Shown in pieces: positions 50,896 through 60,107 of a DNA stretch of 64,000 nucleotides. The notes under the pieces are model-generated. The model ran no database searches. It saw only the letters and a program-made list of their open reading frames with translations, and was not told the DNA's origin. The stretch is from contig NZ_JAPUBT010000001.1 in the NCBI RefSeq assembly GCF_030397665.1, positions 679,926 to 743,925 on the forward strand. Reading direction: 5' to 3'. A program made the translations under genes and the position numbers. Every line of letters starts with the position of its first letter. Positions within the stretch are counted from its first letter, which is position 1. Source of the DNA: Janthinobacterium sp. SUN073 (lineage in GTDB: Bacteria > Pseudomonadota > Gammaproteobacteria > Burkholderiales > Burkholderiaceae_D).

Positions 50896-53577
50896 GTGGC
50901 CATCACACCTACACTATCATCCGTTGGCATCGGCGCCGGCGCCAGCGGCCTGGACGTGGGCGCCATCATCGACAAGCTGATGACGGCGGAATCGGCACCG
51001 CTGGATACCTTTGACAAAAAAACGGCTTCCTACCAGGCCAAGCTCAGCGCCCTGGGCACCCTGAGCGGCGCCGTCAGCACCTTTCAGGGTTCGCTGTCGG
51101 CACTGACCAATTCGAACAACTTCCGCGCCGTCAGCGCCATGCCGTCCGACCCGCTGGTGCTGTCGGCCAGTGCCGGCGCCAAGGCCGTGGCGGGCAACTA
51201 CAACATCAACATTTCCCAACTGGCCCAGGCGCAGACGCTGACGTCGGGCGGCATGGCCAGCAAGCTGTCGACCATCGGCAGTGGCGCCAAGACCACGGTT
51301 TCCTTCCAGCTGGGCTCGCTCGCTGGCGGCACCTTTGGTGTAACAGGCACGGCACTGGGCGGCAGTACCCTGCTCACCGGTGTGAGCAACGGCTCGCTGA
51401 GCATCAACGGCACGGCCATTCCGACGGATGCCAGCACCAAGAGCGCACGCGCGCTGGCGGACGCCATCAACGCCAAGAGCAGCACCACGGGCGTGACCGC
51501 CACGGCCCAGCCAACAGCCAGCACCGCCGGCATGTTCAGCGGTTTCGGCAATATTGCCACCGGCGCGGACGGCACCTATTCGCTGTCGGTTGGCGGCATC
51601 GAGATCGTCACGCAGGGCAATGGCGTCGCCGCAGGCGGCGGCATCACTGCCGCCTCGCTCGATACGACGCTGGCAGGCCCGAATGCCGTCTCGAACGCGC
51701 TGGCCGCGGCAAATATTACCGTCACCGGCAAGGCGGCCGACGGCACCTTGCAATTTACGCGTGCCGATGGCTCCAACCTCAACATCGAAGAAGTGGTCAC
51801 AGGCAGTGTCATGGGTGGTATCGGACACGCCGCCAATGCCGTCAACGATGGCTCGAATGTCACGCTTGCCAGCTCGCTCACCCTGGCCTCGGGCAATGCC
51901 AGCCCCATCACCGTCGCCGGCAGCAATCCGGCTGCCGCCGGCTTGGCGGCTGGCACGGGCGGCGCTTACATGAATACGGGCTTCACCCAGGATGGCACGC
52001 AGGCCACGGGTTCGGTGGTGATCGACGCCACCAACAACAGCTTGCAAGGCATACGCGACGCCATCAATAACGCGGGCCTGGGCGTCACCGCCAGCATCGT
52101 ATCGGACGGCACGGACAAACCGTATCACCTGGTACTCAGTTCGAGCAAGACGGGCGCCAATTCGGCCATGAAAATTTCGCTCAGCGGCAGCGATGGTCAG
52201 CCGGCCGACAGCGCCTTGAACGATCTGCTGTCCTACGATGCTTCCGGCACGCAAAACCTGAAGCAGAACAGCGCGGCGCAAAACACTAAATTCAGCGTCA
52301 ACGGCATTGCCATCACCAGCAGCTCGAACAGCGTCGATTCGGCGATCGAAGGCGTCACGCTGAGCATTACAAAAATAGGCAATTCCAGTTTGTCGGTGAG
52401 CAAAGATACAACAACGGTGAAGACCAGCATCACCGCCTTCGTCAAGGCCTACAACGATCTGAACACGTCGATCGGCAAGATGACGGCCTTCAATCCCGAC
52501 ACCAAGAAGGGTGGCGTCTTGCTGGGCGACTCGACCGTTCAATCGATCCAGAGCCAGTTGCGCCGGCAGCTGGGCGCGCCGATTACCGGTTTAAGCAGTG
52601 GCATGAACACCTTGAGCCAGGTGGGTATTTCCTTCCAAAAAGATGGCAGCCTGACGCTGGATTCAAGCAAACTCGACAAGGCGATCAGCGCCAACTTCGG
52701 CGATATCGCCGGCCTGTTTTCGGCCATCGGCAAGGCCACCGACAGCAACGTCGCCTTCACCAGCTCGACGGCCGCCACCAAGCCAGGCACCTATGACCTG
52801 ACCATCACCACCATGGCCAGCCAGGGTTCGCTCACGTCCGATGGCGTGCTGCCGGCCAGCACCACGATTGCCAGCGACACCACCTGGAATATCACCCTCA
52901 ACGATACGGAGCCATCGGCGGCCAAGAATACGGCCCAGGTGACGATACCGGCAGGCACCTACACGCCGGCGCAGATGGCATCGCTGATGCAATCGTCGAT
53001 CAACGGCGTGAAGGCTTTTTCAGACAATGGCGCGACGGTCTCCGCGTCGATCGACGGCACCGGCAAACTGGTCCTGGTGTCGAGCCGCTATGGCTCCGTA
53101 TCGAACCTGGCACTGAGCAACAGCACGGGAACCGGCACGGAAGTCCTGTTTGGCGCGGCCAAGCCCGTCAAGGGGGCCGACGTGGCCGGCACCCTGGGCG
53201 GGCAACCTGTGGTCGGCTCCGGCCAGACACTGACGGGCGCGCCCGGCTCGCAAGCGGAAGGCTTGAAAATTGAAGTGACTGGCGGCACCATCGGCTCGCG
53301 CGGCACGGTCAGTTTCTCGCAAGGCTATGCCTACCAGTTGAACAACCTGGCCACTTCCTTCCTGGGTACGGGCGGCGTGATCACCGGGCGCACGAGCGGC
53401 ATCAATGAAACCCTGAAGTCGATAGCGACGCAACGCGACAAGTTCAGCGCGAAGCTGACCGACATCGAAGCGCGCTACCGTGCCCAGTACTCGCGCCTGG
53501 ACGTGTCCCTGAACAAATTACAGGGCACGCAAACCTATTTGACCCAGCAGCTGGCCGCCATCGCCGCCAACCGCTAA
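50896..53577 (+). CDS. fliD: Flagellar filament cap protein FliD, unusually long
   Basis: An 893-residue filament cap. The N-terminal FliD domain (GIGAGASGLDVGAIIDKLMT, YQAKLSALGTLSGAVSTFQG) and the C-terminal coiled coil (QRDKFSAKLTDIEARYRAQY, LNKLQGTQTYLTQQLAAIAA) are clear. Flagellin-hook repeats occur at GNYNINISQLAQAQTL and SLQGIRDAINNAGLGVTA. Typical FliD proteins have about 450-680 residues; here an insertion of roughly 190 residues (about 618-805, starting after AIGKATDSN) with a further hook-like PGTYDLTITTMASQGSL splits the C-terminal domain. GTG start with AGGAG at 50885-50889, 6 nt upstream. Confidence 0.95.
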   Translation: MAITPTLSSVGIGAGASGLDVGAIIDKLMTAESAPLDTFDKKTASYQAKLSALGTLSGAVSTFQGSLSALTNSNNFRAVSAMPSDPLVLSASAGAKAVAGNYNINISQLAQAQTLTSGGMASKLSTIGSGAKTTVSFQLGSLAGGTFGVTGTALGGSTLLTGVSNGSLSINGTAIPTDASTKSARALADAINAKSSTTGVTATAQPTASTAGMFSGFGNIATGADGTYSLSVGGIEIVTQGNGVAAGGGITAASLDTTLAGPNAVSNALAAANITVTGKAADGTLQFTRADGSNLNIEEVVTGSVMGGIGHAANAVNDGSNVTLASSLTLASGNASPITVAGSNPAAAGLAAGTGGAYMNTGFTQDGTQATGSVVIDATNNSLQGIRDAINNAGLGVTASIVSDGTDKPYHLVLSSSKTGANSAMKISLSGSDGQPADSALNDLLSYDASGTQNLKQNSAAQNTKFSVNGIAITSSSNSVDSAIEGVTLSITKIGNSSLSVSKDTTTVKTSITAFVKAYNDLNTSIGKMTAFNPDTKKGGVLLGDSTVQSIQSQLRRQLGAPITGLSSGMNTLSQVGISFQKDGSLTLDSSKLDKAISANFGDIAGLFSAIGKATDSNVAFTSSTAATKPGTYDLTITTMASQGSLTSDGVLPASTTIASDTTWNITLNDTEPSAAKNTAQVTIPAGTYTPAQMASLMQSSINGVKAFSDNGATVSASIDGTGKLVLVSSRYGSVSNLALSNSTGTGTEVLFGAAKPVKGADVAGTLGGQPVVGSGQTLTGAPGSQAEGLKIEVTGGTIGSRGTVSFSQGYAYQLNNLATSFLGTGGVITGRTSGINETLKSIATQRDKFSAKLTDIEARYRAQYSRLDVSLNKLQGTQTYLTQQLAAIAANR

Positions 53578-53598
53578 GCGCCATCATCAGGAGAAAAC

Positions 53599-54045
53599 AT
53601 GTTTGGAACCCAACAACGCGGCGTCAACGCCTACGCCAAGGTCGGCCTGGAAACGGGCATCGTCTCGGCCTCGCCGCACAAGCTGATCGTGATGCTGTAC
53701 GACGGCGCCCTGGTGGCCGTGCTCAGCGCGCAAGTACACATGAAATCGGGCAATATTCCAGAAAAGGGCAAGTCCATCTCGAAAGCCATCCAGATCATCG
53801 ACAATGGTTTGCGCGCCAGCCTGGACAAGGAGGCGGGCGGCCAGATCGCCGAAGGCCTCGACGCCCTGTACGAGTATATGAGCGCGCGCCTGCTGACGGC
53901 TAACCTGAACAACGATATTACCCTGCTGGAAGAAGTACAGCGCCTGCTGACCGACCTGCGTGAAACCTGGAACGCCATCGGCTCCACGCCCGCCGCCATC
54001 CCCGGCGCCGATTTGAAACGTATGCCCAGCCTTGCGAGCGCCTGA
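53599..54045 (+). CDS. fliS: Flagellin export chaperone FliS
   Basis: A 148-residue helical chaperone that binds the flagellin C-terminus before export. Conserved parts are GVNAYAKVGLETGIVSASPH, KLIVMLYDGALVAVLSAQVH and LDALYEYMSARLLTANLNND. CAGGAGAAAAC precedes the ATG 21 nt after fliD. fliT follows after 3 nt. Confidence 0.96.
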   Translation: MFGTQQRGVNAYAKVGLETGIVSASPHKLIVMLYDGALVAVLSAQVHMKSGNIPEKGKSISKAIQIIDNGLRASLDKEAGGQIAEGLDALYEYMSARLLTANLNNDITLLEEVQRLLTDLRETWNAIGSTPAAIPGADLKRMPSLASA

Positions 54046-54048
54046 CCC

Positions 54049-54375
54049 ATGATGACCAATCAAGAAGTCCTGACCACCTATGAAACCATGCAGACCCTGA
54101 CGGGCCGGATGGTGACCGCCGCCGGCAATGCCGACTGGGATGAACTCGAAGCGCTGGAGCAACAAGTGAGCGCGCACGTGGCAGCGCTGAAGGCGAATGA
54201 AGCAAAAGTCGTGCTGGAAAGCGCCGGCCGCCAGCGCAAGGTCGCGCTGATCAAGCAGATCCTGGAAGACGACCGCAAGATCCGCGACCTGACCATGCCG
54301 TGGATGGCGCATTTGTCCAAGCTGATCAACAGCACGGGCACCGAACGGCGCCTGGCCAACGCCTACGGCGCCTAA
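54049..54375 (+). CDS. fliT: Flagellar chaperone FliT
   Basis: A 108-residue helical protein with the FliT pattern: TYETMQTLTGRMVTAAGNAD, WDELEALEQQVSAHVAALK and the C-terminal helix MPWMAHLSKLINSTGTERRL. FliT is the export chaperone for FliD and can restrain FlhDC in enterics. It directly follows fliS, as in many species. The identification relies on length, position and helical pattern. Confidence 0.88.
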   Translation: MMTNQEVLTTYETMQTLTGRMVTAAGNADWDELEALEQQVSAHVAALKANEAKVVLESAGRQRKVALIKQILEDDRKIRDLTMPWMAHLSKLINSTGTERRLANAYGA

Positions 54376-54401
54376 ACGCCCAAGGGGCAAGGTCACATAT
54401 C

Positions 54402-55589
54402 ATGTTGCCGAAGATGGATGCCATCGGCATGACGCCCCTGACCCCGGTCAAGGGCGCGCGCCCGGCCGACGCCGTCGCCGACCCGCGCCAGGCCGAGTTC
54501 CAGCGCTCGCTGCAGGGACTGATCGGCAAATCCATGCAGGGCCAGGTGCTGGCGCGCATGGGCGATGGCAGCTACCTGGTGCGCGTGGCCGGTACGCCGG
54601 CCCGCATGCAGCTGCCCGCCGGCGCCCAGCTGGGCACCGAGATTCCCCTGACCTTGATCGGCATCAATCCCCGTCCCTCGTTTCAAATCGGCAATAACCG
54701 CGACCAGCCCGCCAGCGCCCTGCTGACGTATGCGGACGCGGAAGCCGAACCCGACGCCTTGGAAGCGCGCGGTCCCCAGACCGGCGCCGCCCAGGCGGGC
54801 ACACGCGCCAGCAGTACGGCCGCCACCCTGCTCAGCCGCGCGCCTCTCACGCCCGCCAATCTGCTGCCCGCCCTGGCAGGCGATACACCGGCGCCGGAAC
54901 TGAGCACCACCGCGCGCGCCATCAGCAGCGTACTCAGCCAGGCTGAAAGCGTGCCTGGCGCGCCCCTGGCCCTGGTCGGCAAGACGCCGCTGATGGCAGC
55001 GCCGGGAGCCGATCCCGCCCAGGTGGCGCAAAAGCTGCGCGACACGGTCGGCAGCAGCGGCTTGTTCTATGAATCGCACGTGGCCGAATGGGCCGAAGGC
55101 AAGCGCCCGCTGGCCTCGCTGCTGCTGGAACCGCAAATGCAAAAGGCCGCGCCGGGCGAGACGCCCAGGACGGGCACCGACCTGGCCTCGGCGCAGCTGA
55201 TCAATTTACAGCTGCATACGCACGAACAGGCACGCGTGCAGTGGCAGGGCGAAGCCTGGCCCGGCCAGAAGATGCAGTGGGATATCAGCCAGGATGCACC
55301 GGAAGGACAGCAGCACGCTGGCACGCAGGCCGACGAGGACGCGACGGCCTGGCGCAGCAATGTGCGCTTCCAGTTCCCCCTGCTGGGCGACCTGGCCGCG
55401 CACGTGGTCTTGCAGGGCGGCCGGGTGGCCATCCAGCTGCAGGCTGGCAGCGAAGGCAGCGCCGATACCCTGCGCCAGCATGCGGCGGCGCTGGAAGCGT
55501 CGCTGGACGCCGCCGGCTGGCCCCTGTCGTCATTGACGATCGCCGGCAAGCCGGAGGCGGCCGAGCCAGCGGAAGCGGATGATGCTTGA
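54402..55589 (+). CDS. FliK-like hook-length control domain protein
   Basis: A 395-residue protein with a proline/alanine-rich central region and a FliK-type C-terminal domain (VRFQFPLLGDLAAHVVLQGG, GRVAIQLQAGSEGSADTLRQ, AALEASLDAAGWPLSSLTIA). A bona fide fliK also exists at 62763. This second copy overlaps fhlB by 11 nt, so the two are co-expressed and form a pair resembling the substrate-specificity switch partners FliK and FlhB. AAGG lies 9 nt before the ATG. Whether it regulates hook length or another export step is unknown. Confidence 0.8.
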   Translation: MLPKMDAIGMTPLTPVKGARPADAVADPRQAEFQRSLQGLIGKSMQGQVLARMGDGSYLVRVAGTPARMQLPAGAQLGTEIPLTLIGINPRPSFQIGNNRDQPASALLTYADAEAEPDALEARGPQTGAAQAGTRASSTAATLLSRAPLTPANLLPALAGDTPAPELSTTARAISSVLSQAESVPGAPLALVGKTPLMAAPGADPAQVAQKLRDTVGSSGLFYESHVAEWAEGKRPLASLLLEPQMQKAAPGETPRTGTDLASAQLINLQLHTHEQARVQWQGEAWPGQKMQWDISQDAPEGQQHAGTQADEDATAWRSNVRFQFPLLGDLAAHVVLQGGRVAIQLQAGSEGSADTLRQHAAALEASLDAAGWPLSSLTIAGKPEAAEPAEADDA

Positions 55590-55908
55590 CGACACCAAGC
55601 GCAAGGTGCCGCAGACGGCCGTCGCCCTGGCCTACCAGAGCGGCACGCCGGCGCCCAAGGTGGTGGCCAAGGGCAGCGGCCTGATCGCGGACCGTATCAT
55701 CAACACGGCGCGCGAACACGGCGTCTTCGTGCATGAATCGAAGGAATTGGTGGCGCTGTTGATGGATGTCGACCTGGACCGCCAGATTCCGCCCGGCCTG
55801 TATCGGGCGATTGCGGAACTGCTGGCCTGGTTATATCATATTGAATCTGCGAATGGCGGGCCGATCCCGCCGCCGCCCGACACCAGCGTCAACCTCACCG
55901 ATACATAG
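55579..55908 (+). CDS. fhlB: FhlB: FlhB C-terminal-domain homologue
   Basis: A 109-residue stand-alone copy of the FlhB/YscU cytoplasmic domain: AVALAYQSGTPAPKVVAKGS, GLIADRIINTAREHGVFVHE, SKELVALLMDVDLDRQIPPG and LYRAIAELLAWLYHI. In FlhB this part follows an autocleaving NPTH motif. Here the N-terminus is KRKVPQTAVALAY, so NPTH is absent and the protein already begins near the cleavage point. FhlB can substitute for the cleaved FlhB fragment in enterics. ATG 55579 and ATG 55582 are both possible starts. Confidence 0.9.
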   Translation: MMLDDTKRKVPQTAVALAYQSGTPAPKVVAKGSGLIADRIINTAREHGVFVHESKELVALLMDVDLDRQIPPGLYRAIAELLAWLYHIESANGGPIPPPPDTSVNLTDT

Positions 55909-55918
55909 ACAGGCATCA

Positions 55919-56680
55919 ATGCAAGCACATATTATGGATTCCGGCCTCGAAAACTGGCATGACTTTGAAGTGGAATCGCGGCGGGAAATCATTGCCTTGC
56001 TGCGTAGCATCAGCGAAAAGAACCAGCTGATCCGCATGCTGATCCACGGTGAATCCGATGTGTGCGTCACCTCCATCCTGGAAGTCGATGCCGACCACAA
56101 TACCGTCATCCTCGACCGTTCCGTGAACACCGACCAGAACCGGCGCATGCTGGCCGCCAAGGGCATCTCGTTTGAAACGTCGCTCGACAAGATCCGCATC
56201 CTGTTTGCCAGTGCCCAGGTGCAAGAGTGCAATTACAGCGGCACACCCGCCTTGAAAATTGCCATTCCAGAAACATTGATCCGCCTGCAGCGGCGCGAGT
56301 ATTACCGCATGACGACGCCCGTGAGCAATCCCGTGCGCGTCTCGATTCCCCTGCCGCCCTCGCTGGGTGGCGCCGACGCCCCGTTTCCGCTGGCCGACAT
56401 CAGCTGCGGCGGCATCGCCATCCTGGACAATAAACTGATACTGGGCGAGACCATCGGCAGGGACTATCCCGGTTGCCGCATCGACTTGCCTGACGTCGGC
56501 ATCGTCACCGCCACCTTGCAAATTCGCAATTCGCTGGACATGACCCTGCTGAACAACAAGCTGAACCGCCGCCTGGGCTGCCAGTTCGTCGACCTGCCGC
56601 GCAGCATGCTGGCGCATGTGCAGCGCTATATCACGCGGCTGGAGCGCGAGAGGAATGCGCGCATGGCTGGGTTGGGCTGA
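55919..56680 (+). CDS. ycgR: YcgR-like PilZ flagellar brake
   Basis: A 253-residue protein with an N-terminal YcgR domain (FEVESRREIIALLRSISEKN, GESDVCVTSILEVDADHNTV) and a C-terminal PilZ domain. The c-di-GMP motifs are present: RRxxxR in QRREYYRMTTP and DxSxxG in ADISCGGIAIL. With c-di-GMP bound, YcgR contacts the flagellar motor and slows swimming. The two diguanylate cyclases encoded here are possible sources of the signal. The start ATG 55919 begins MQAHIMDSGL; M at 55934 is an alternative. It converges on fliE with a GGGGTC palindrome between. Confidence 0.9.
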   Translation: MQAHIMDSGLENWHDFEVESRREIIALLRSISEKNQLIRMLIHGESDVCVTSILEVDADHNTVILDRSVNTDQNRRMLAAKGISFETSLDKIRILFASAQVQECNYSGTPALKIAIPETLIRLQRREYYRMTTPVSNPVRVSIPLPPSLGGADAPFPLADISCGGIAILDNKLILGETIGRDYPGCRIDLPDVGIVTATLQIRNSLDMTLLNNKLNRRLGCQFVDLPRSMLAHVQRYITRLERERNARMAGLG

Positions 56681-56703
56681 TCATAGGTAACCCGAAACGA
56701 AGA

Positions 56704-56734
56704 CTGGGGTCGAACCCTGAGGGTTCGACCCCGG
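56704..56734. repeat. GGGGTC-family palindrome, copy C (ycgR/fliE gap)
   Basis: GGGGTCGAACCC (56706-56717) and GGGTTCGACCCC (56721-56732) pair perfectly, loop TGA; the outer CT/GG pair is imperfect. It lies between convergent stops. It differs from copy B by a compensating change in the arms, and both copies are preceded by a similar flank (AACCC, then AGACTGGGGTCG about 10 nt later). Confidence 0.88.
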
Positions 56735-56759
56735 CCCTTGCACTTGGGGTTGTCATGAG

Positions 56760-57101
56760 TTAAACCTGCATATTCATGATCTCGTGATACGCCGACACGA
56801 GCTTGTTCCTCACCTGCACCGTCGCCTGGAATTCGATGCTCGATTTTTGCATCGACACCATCACGTCCGACAGGCTGACCTTTTCGTCGCCCATGGTAAA
56901 GCGCTGGCCCATCGCCGACGACGCCTGTTGCGAACTGCTCACGGAGTCCAGCGCACTCTTGAAGGCGTCGGCAAAATTCACCTTCGCTGCCGGCATTTCG
57001 GTCTGGATTGCCGGTATTTTCGCCTCCGGCCGCGTGGCCGCCGACTTCAGTTGCGCGATCATCGCCTCGATCCTGCCGCTATCGATACCGCCTGTTTTCA
57101 C
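56760..57101 (-). CDS. fliE: Flagellar hook-basal body protein FliE
   Basis: A 113-residue rod/MS-ring junction protein. Its C-terminal helix region is conserved: MGQRFTMGDEKVSLSDVMVS, MQKSSIEFQATVQVRNKLVS, AYHEIMNMQV. GTG start with GGAGG 4 nt upstream. It is transcribed away from fliF across a 299-nt gap, the divergent arrangement common in betaproteobacteria. The N-terminal half is variable. Confidence 0.96.
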   Translation of the reverse strand: MKTGGIDSGRIEAMIAQLKSAATRPEAKIPAIQTEMPAAKVNFADAFKSALDSVSSSQQASSAMGQRFTMGDEKVSLSDVMVSMQKSSIEFQATVQVRNKLVSAYHEIMNMQV

Positions 57102-57400
57102 TTTGCCTCCCGATTCTGGTCTGCTTCATATCTGTTCCATGCCTGTTGCACCCAGAGAACAAAACCCTGGCTTGCAAGGCAACGACGGGTACAATAACTT
57201 CCGTCACATGTTGCCAGGGTTCCACAATACCAGCGCCAACGCCAGCCGCTCGGCCGAGCAGGCGGCAAAAGCGCCTTCTGTTTGGACGATTGAAGCGCGT
57301 GACAGTGGCGGATAATTCTGCATATCGCCCCCTCCTCCCGAGGAAGCGGCCCCCACGCACCACCCAATACCCGTCAAACCACACGCCCTGGAAGGCAATC

Positions 57401-59116
57401 ATGGCTGTAGCCGAAGAAATCGATGTGAACCGCATACCGCCGGAACCGGCGCCTGCCCGCTCGCCCGTGGAGTCCGTGCAAGCGTTCGCCAAGACGCCGA
57501 TGGGCAAGAATTTCCTGCGCGGCCTGGGCGTGGCGGCACTGATCGCCATCGGCGTGGCCCTGTACATGTGGAACCAGCCGCCCGAGTACAAGGTCCTGTT
57601 CTCCAACTACACGGATCGCGACGGCGGCGCCATCACCGCGTCGCTGGACCAGCTGGGCATCAAGCACAAATTTTCCGAAGGAGGCGGCGCCATTCTCGTG
57701 CCGTCCGAGCAAGTCCACGACGCGCGCCTGAAACTGGCGGCGCAAGGCTTGCCGAAGGGCGGCAACGTGGGTTTCGAGCTGATGGAAAACCAGAAGCTGG
57801 GCGTGTCGCAATTCCTGGAACAGGTCAATTTCCAGCGCGCGCTGGAAGGCGAACTGGCGAAATCGATCGAATCGGTGTCCGCCGTCGACACGGCGCGCGT
57901 CCACCTGGCCCTGCCCAAACCGTCCGTCTTCGTGCGCGAACAGCAAAAACCGACCGCTTCCGTGCTGCTGAACCTGCATCCGGGCCGCGGCCTCGACCAA
58001 TTGCAGGTAAGCGCCATCGTGCACCTGGTGGCGTCCAGCGTGCCAGAGTTGCTGCCGATCAATGTCACCGTGGTCGACCAGGCCGGCACCTTGCTGTCGA
58101 ACCAGGAAAAGGACAAGGACCGCGCCAATGGCATCAAAAGCCTGGACCCGAACCAGTTAAAGTACGTGCAACAATTGCAGCAAAGCGTGATCAAGCAAGT
58201 CGAATCGATCTTGCTGCCCATCGTCGGCGAAGGCAATGTGCGCGCCGAAGCGACGGCCGACGTGGATTTCTCGCAAAGCGAGCAGGCGGCCGAAACCTAC
58301 AAGCCGAACTCGCCACCGGAAGCGTCCACCATCCGCAGCCAGCAAACGAGCGAATCGACGGGCGCCGGCAATGCCAACCCGTCCGGCGTGCCTGGCGCGC
58401 TGTCGAACCAGCCGCCCGGCGTGGCCACGGCGCCGTTGACGGCCGAGGCGCCAGGCGCACCGGGCGGCGCGCCGACGGCGCCCACGCAAAAGGAATCGAC
58501 GACGAATTACGAAGTTGACAAGACCGTGCGCTACGAGCAGAAATCCATGGGCGGCTTGCGCCGCCTGTCGGTGGCCGTCGTCGTCAACTACCGCCGCAGC
58601 TTCGACAAGGATGGCAAGGTCACGGTCAAGCCGATTTCGCCTGCCGAAATGGTGCAGATCAATAACCTGGTCAAGGAAGCGATGGGCTACAACAAGGAGC
58701 GCGGCGACAGCTTCAGCGTGGCCAACTCGCCCTTCGACGGCATCGACCGCGCGCCGGAAGGCAAGCTGGAGTGGTGGCGCGACCCGGCCAACTTGCCGCT
58801 GGCCAAGGAACTGGCGAAATTCCTCATCACGGCCCTGATCCTGCTGTATATCTTCATCAAGATCGTGCGCCCGATGCTGCGCCCCGTGATGCGCAAGATC
58901 GACGATTTTGGCGCCCCGCCGCCCGTCATCGAGCCGGAACTGGCCAAGGATGGCGCAGAAAACGAAGTCCTGCTCAGCGAAGCGGAGCTGGAAGAACTGG
59001 AAGAAGATACGGCCCGCGGTTATCGCGAAAACCTGGCGATGGCCCGGAAACTGGCACAGGAAGACCCGCGCGTGGTGGCCAACGTAATCAAAGCATGGAT
59101 AGGCAATAATGAGTGA
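57401..59116 (+). CDS. fliF: Flagellar MS-ring protein FliF
   Basis: A 571-residue MS-ring subunit. The first membrane segment is FLRGLGVAALIAIGVALYMW, then the ring-building domains (PPEYKVLFSNYTDRDGGAI, RVHLALPKPSVFVREQQKPT, PSVLLNLHPGRG-like block) and a Pro/Ala/Thr-rich loop (about residues 310-365). The second membrane segment is FLITALILLYIFIKIVRPML, and the cytoplasmic FliG-binding tail ends in REDPRVVANVIKAWI-like sequence. ATG 57401 begins MAVAEEIDVN after GGAAGGCAATC. The last 8 nt overlap fliG. Confidence 0.97.
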   Translation: MAVAEEIDVNRIPPEPAPARSPVESVQAFAKTPMGKNFLRGLGVAALIAIGVALYMWNQPPEYKVLFSNYTDRDGGAITASLDQLGIKHKFSEGGGAILVPSEQVHDARLKLAAQGLPKGGNVGFELMENQKLGVSQFLEQVNFQRALEGELAKSIESVSAVDTARVHLALPKPSVFVREQQKPTASVLLNLHPGRGLDQLQVSAIVHLVASSVPELLPINVTVVDQAGTLLSNQEKDKDRANGIKSLDPNQLKYVQQLQQSVIKQVESILLPIVGEGNVRAEATADVDFSQSEQAAETYKPNSPPEASTIRSQQTSESTGAGNANPSGVPGALSNQPPGVATAPLTAEAPGAPGGAPTAPTQKESTTNYEVDKTVRYEQKSMGGLRRLSVAVVVNYRRSFDKDGKVTVKPISPAEMVQINNLVKEAMGYNKERGDSFSVANSPFDGIDRAPEGKLEWWRDPANLPLAKELAKFLITALILLYIFIKIVRPMLRPVMRKIDDFGAPPPVIEPELAKDGAENEVLLSEAELEELEEDTARGYRENLAMARKLAQEDPRVVANVIKAWIGNNE

Positions 59117-60107
59117 GACAACGGGACTGCAAAAAGCATCGATCCTGATGCTGGCACTGGGCGAGAGCGAAGCGGCCGAGGTCATGAAATTCCTCGGCCC
59201 GCGCGAAGTGCTGAAACTGGGCGCCGCCATGGCCACCATGAAGGGCATCGCGCACGAACAGGTGGTCGAGGTGCTCGACGACTTCCGCGCACAGACGGAA
59301 CTCAATTCCACCGTCGGCCTCGATTCGGACGAATACATCCGGCAAGTGCTGACCAAGGCGCTGGGCGACGACAAGGCGTCCGTGCTGCTGTCGCGCATCC
59401 TGGGCGGCAAGGATGCGTCCGGCATCGAATCGCTGAAATGGATGGATTCGCAATCGGTGTCCGAACTGATCCGCAACGAGCACCCGCAGATCATCGCCAC
59501 CATCCTGGTCCACCTGGAACGCGACCAGGCGTGCGAAATCCTCGGCCATTTCACGGACCGCCTGCGCAACGACGTGGTGCTGCGCATCGCCACCCTGGAC
59601 GGCGTGCAGCCGGCCGCCTTGCGCGAACTCAACGATGTACTGACGAAACTGCTGTCCGGTAACGAAAACATCAAGAAATCGTCGCTGGGGGGCGTGCGCG
59701 CGGCGGCCGAGATCCTCAACTTCATGAGCGGCGAGCAAGAAGGCTCCGTCATGGACAATATCAAGAACTACGACAACGACATGGCGCAAAAGATCATGGA
59801 CGAAATGTTCGTGTTCGACAACGTGATCGACATCGACGACCGCGGCATCCAGCTGCTGCTGCGCGAAGTGCAGTCGGAAATGCTGATCATCGCCCTGAAA
59901 GGCGCCTCGCAAGAGCTGCGCGACAAGATCTTCAAGAACATGTCGCAGCGTGCCGGCGAGATGATGCGCGAAGACCTGGAGTCGAAAGGCCCCGTGCGCC
60001 TGTCGGAAGTGGAGTCGCAGCAGAAACAGATCCTGCAAATCGTGCGCCGCCTGGCGGACGAAGGGCAGATAGTACTGGGTGGAAAAGGCGAGGATTCGTT
60101 TGTCTAA
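59109..60107 (+). CDS. fliG: Flagellar motor switch protein FliG
   Basis: A 332-residue switch-complex protein that transmits torque. Family sequence is complete: LQKASILMLALGESEAAEVM, LGPREVLKLGAAMATM, EHPQIIATILVHLERDQACE with the EHPQ motif, and the C-terminal charged helix DDRGIQLLLREVQSEMLIIA. It overlaps fliF by 8 nt and fliH by 8 nt, so fliF to fliI form a translationally coupled series. Confidence 0.98.
   Translation: MSETTGLQKASILMLALGESEAAEVMKFLGPREVLKLGAAMATMKGIAHEQVVEVLDDFRAQTELNSTVGLDSDEYIRQVLTKALGDDKASVLLSRILGGKDASGIESLKWMDSQSVSELIRNEHPQIIATILVHLERDQACEILGHFTDRLRNDVVLRIATLDGVQPAALRELNDVLTKLLSGNENIKKSSLGGVRAAAEILNFMSGEQEGSVMDNIKNYDNDMAQKIMDEMFVFDNVIDIDDRGIQLLLREVQSEMLIIALKGASQELRDKIFKNMSQRAGEMMREDLESKGPVRLSEVESQQKQILQIVRRLADEGQIVLGGKGEDSFV

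Noticed and set aside
57150..57220. Possible sigma-54 or sigma-70 promoter in the fliE/fliF gap (TTGCAA and TACAAT)
   Set aside because: Spacing is 12 nt for the hexamers and the GG/GC pair does not fit a -24/-12 promoter. There is not enough evidence to call it.
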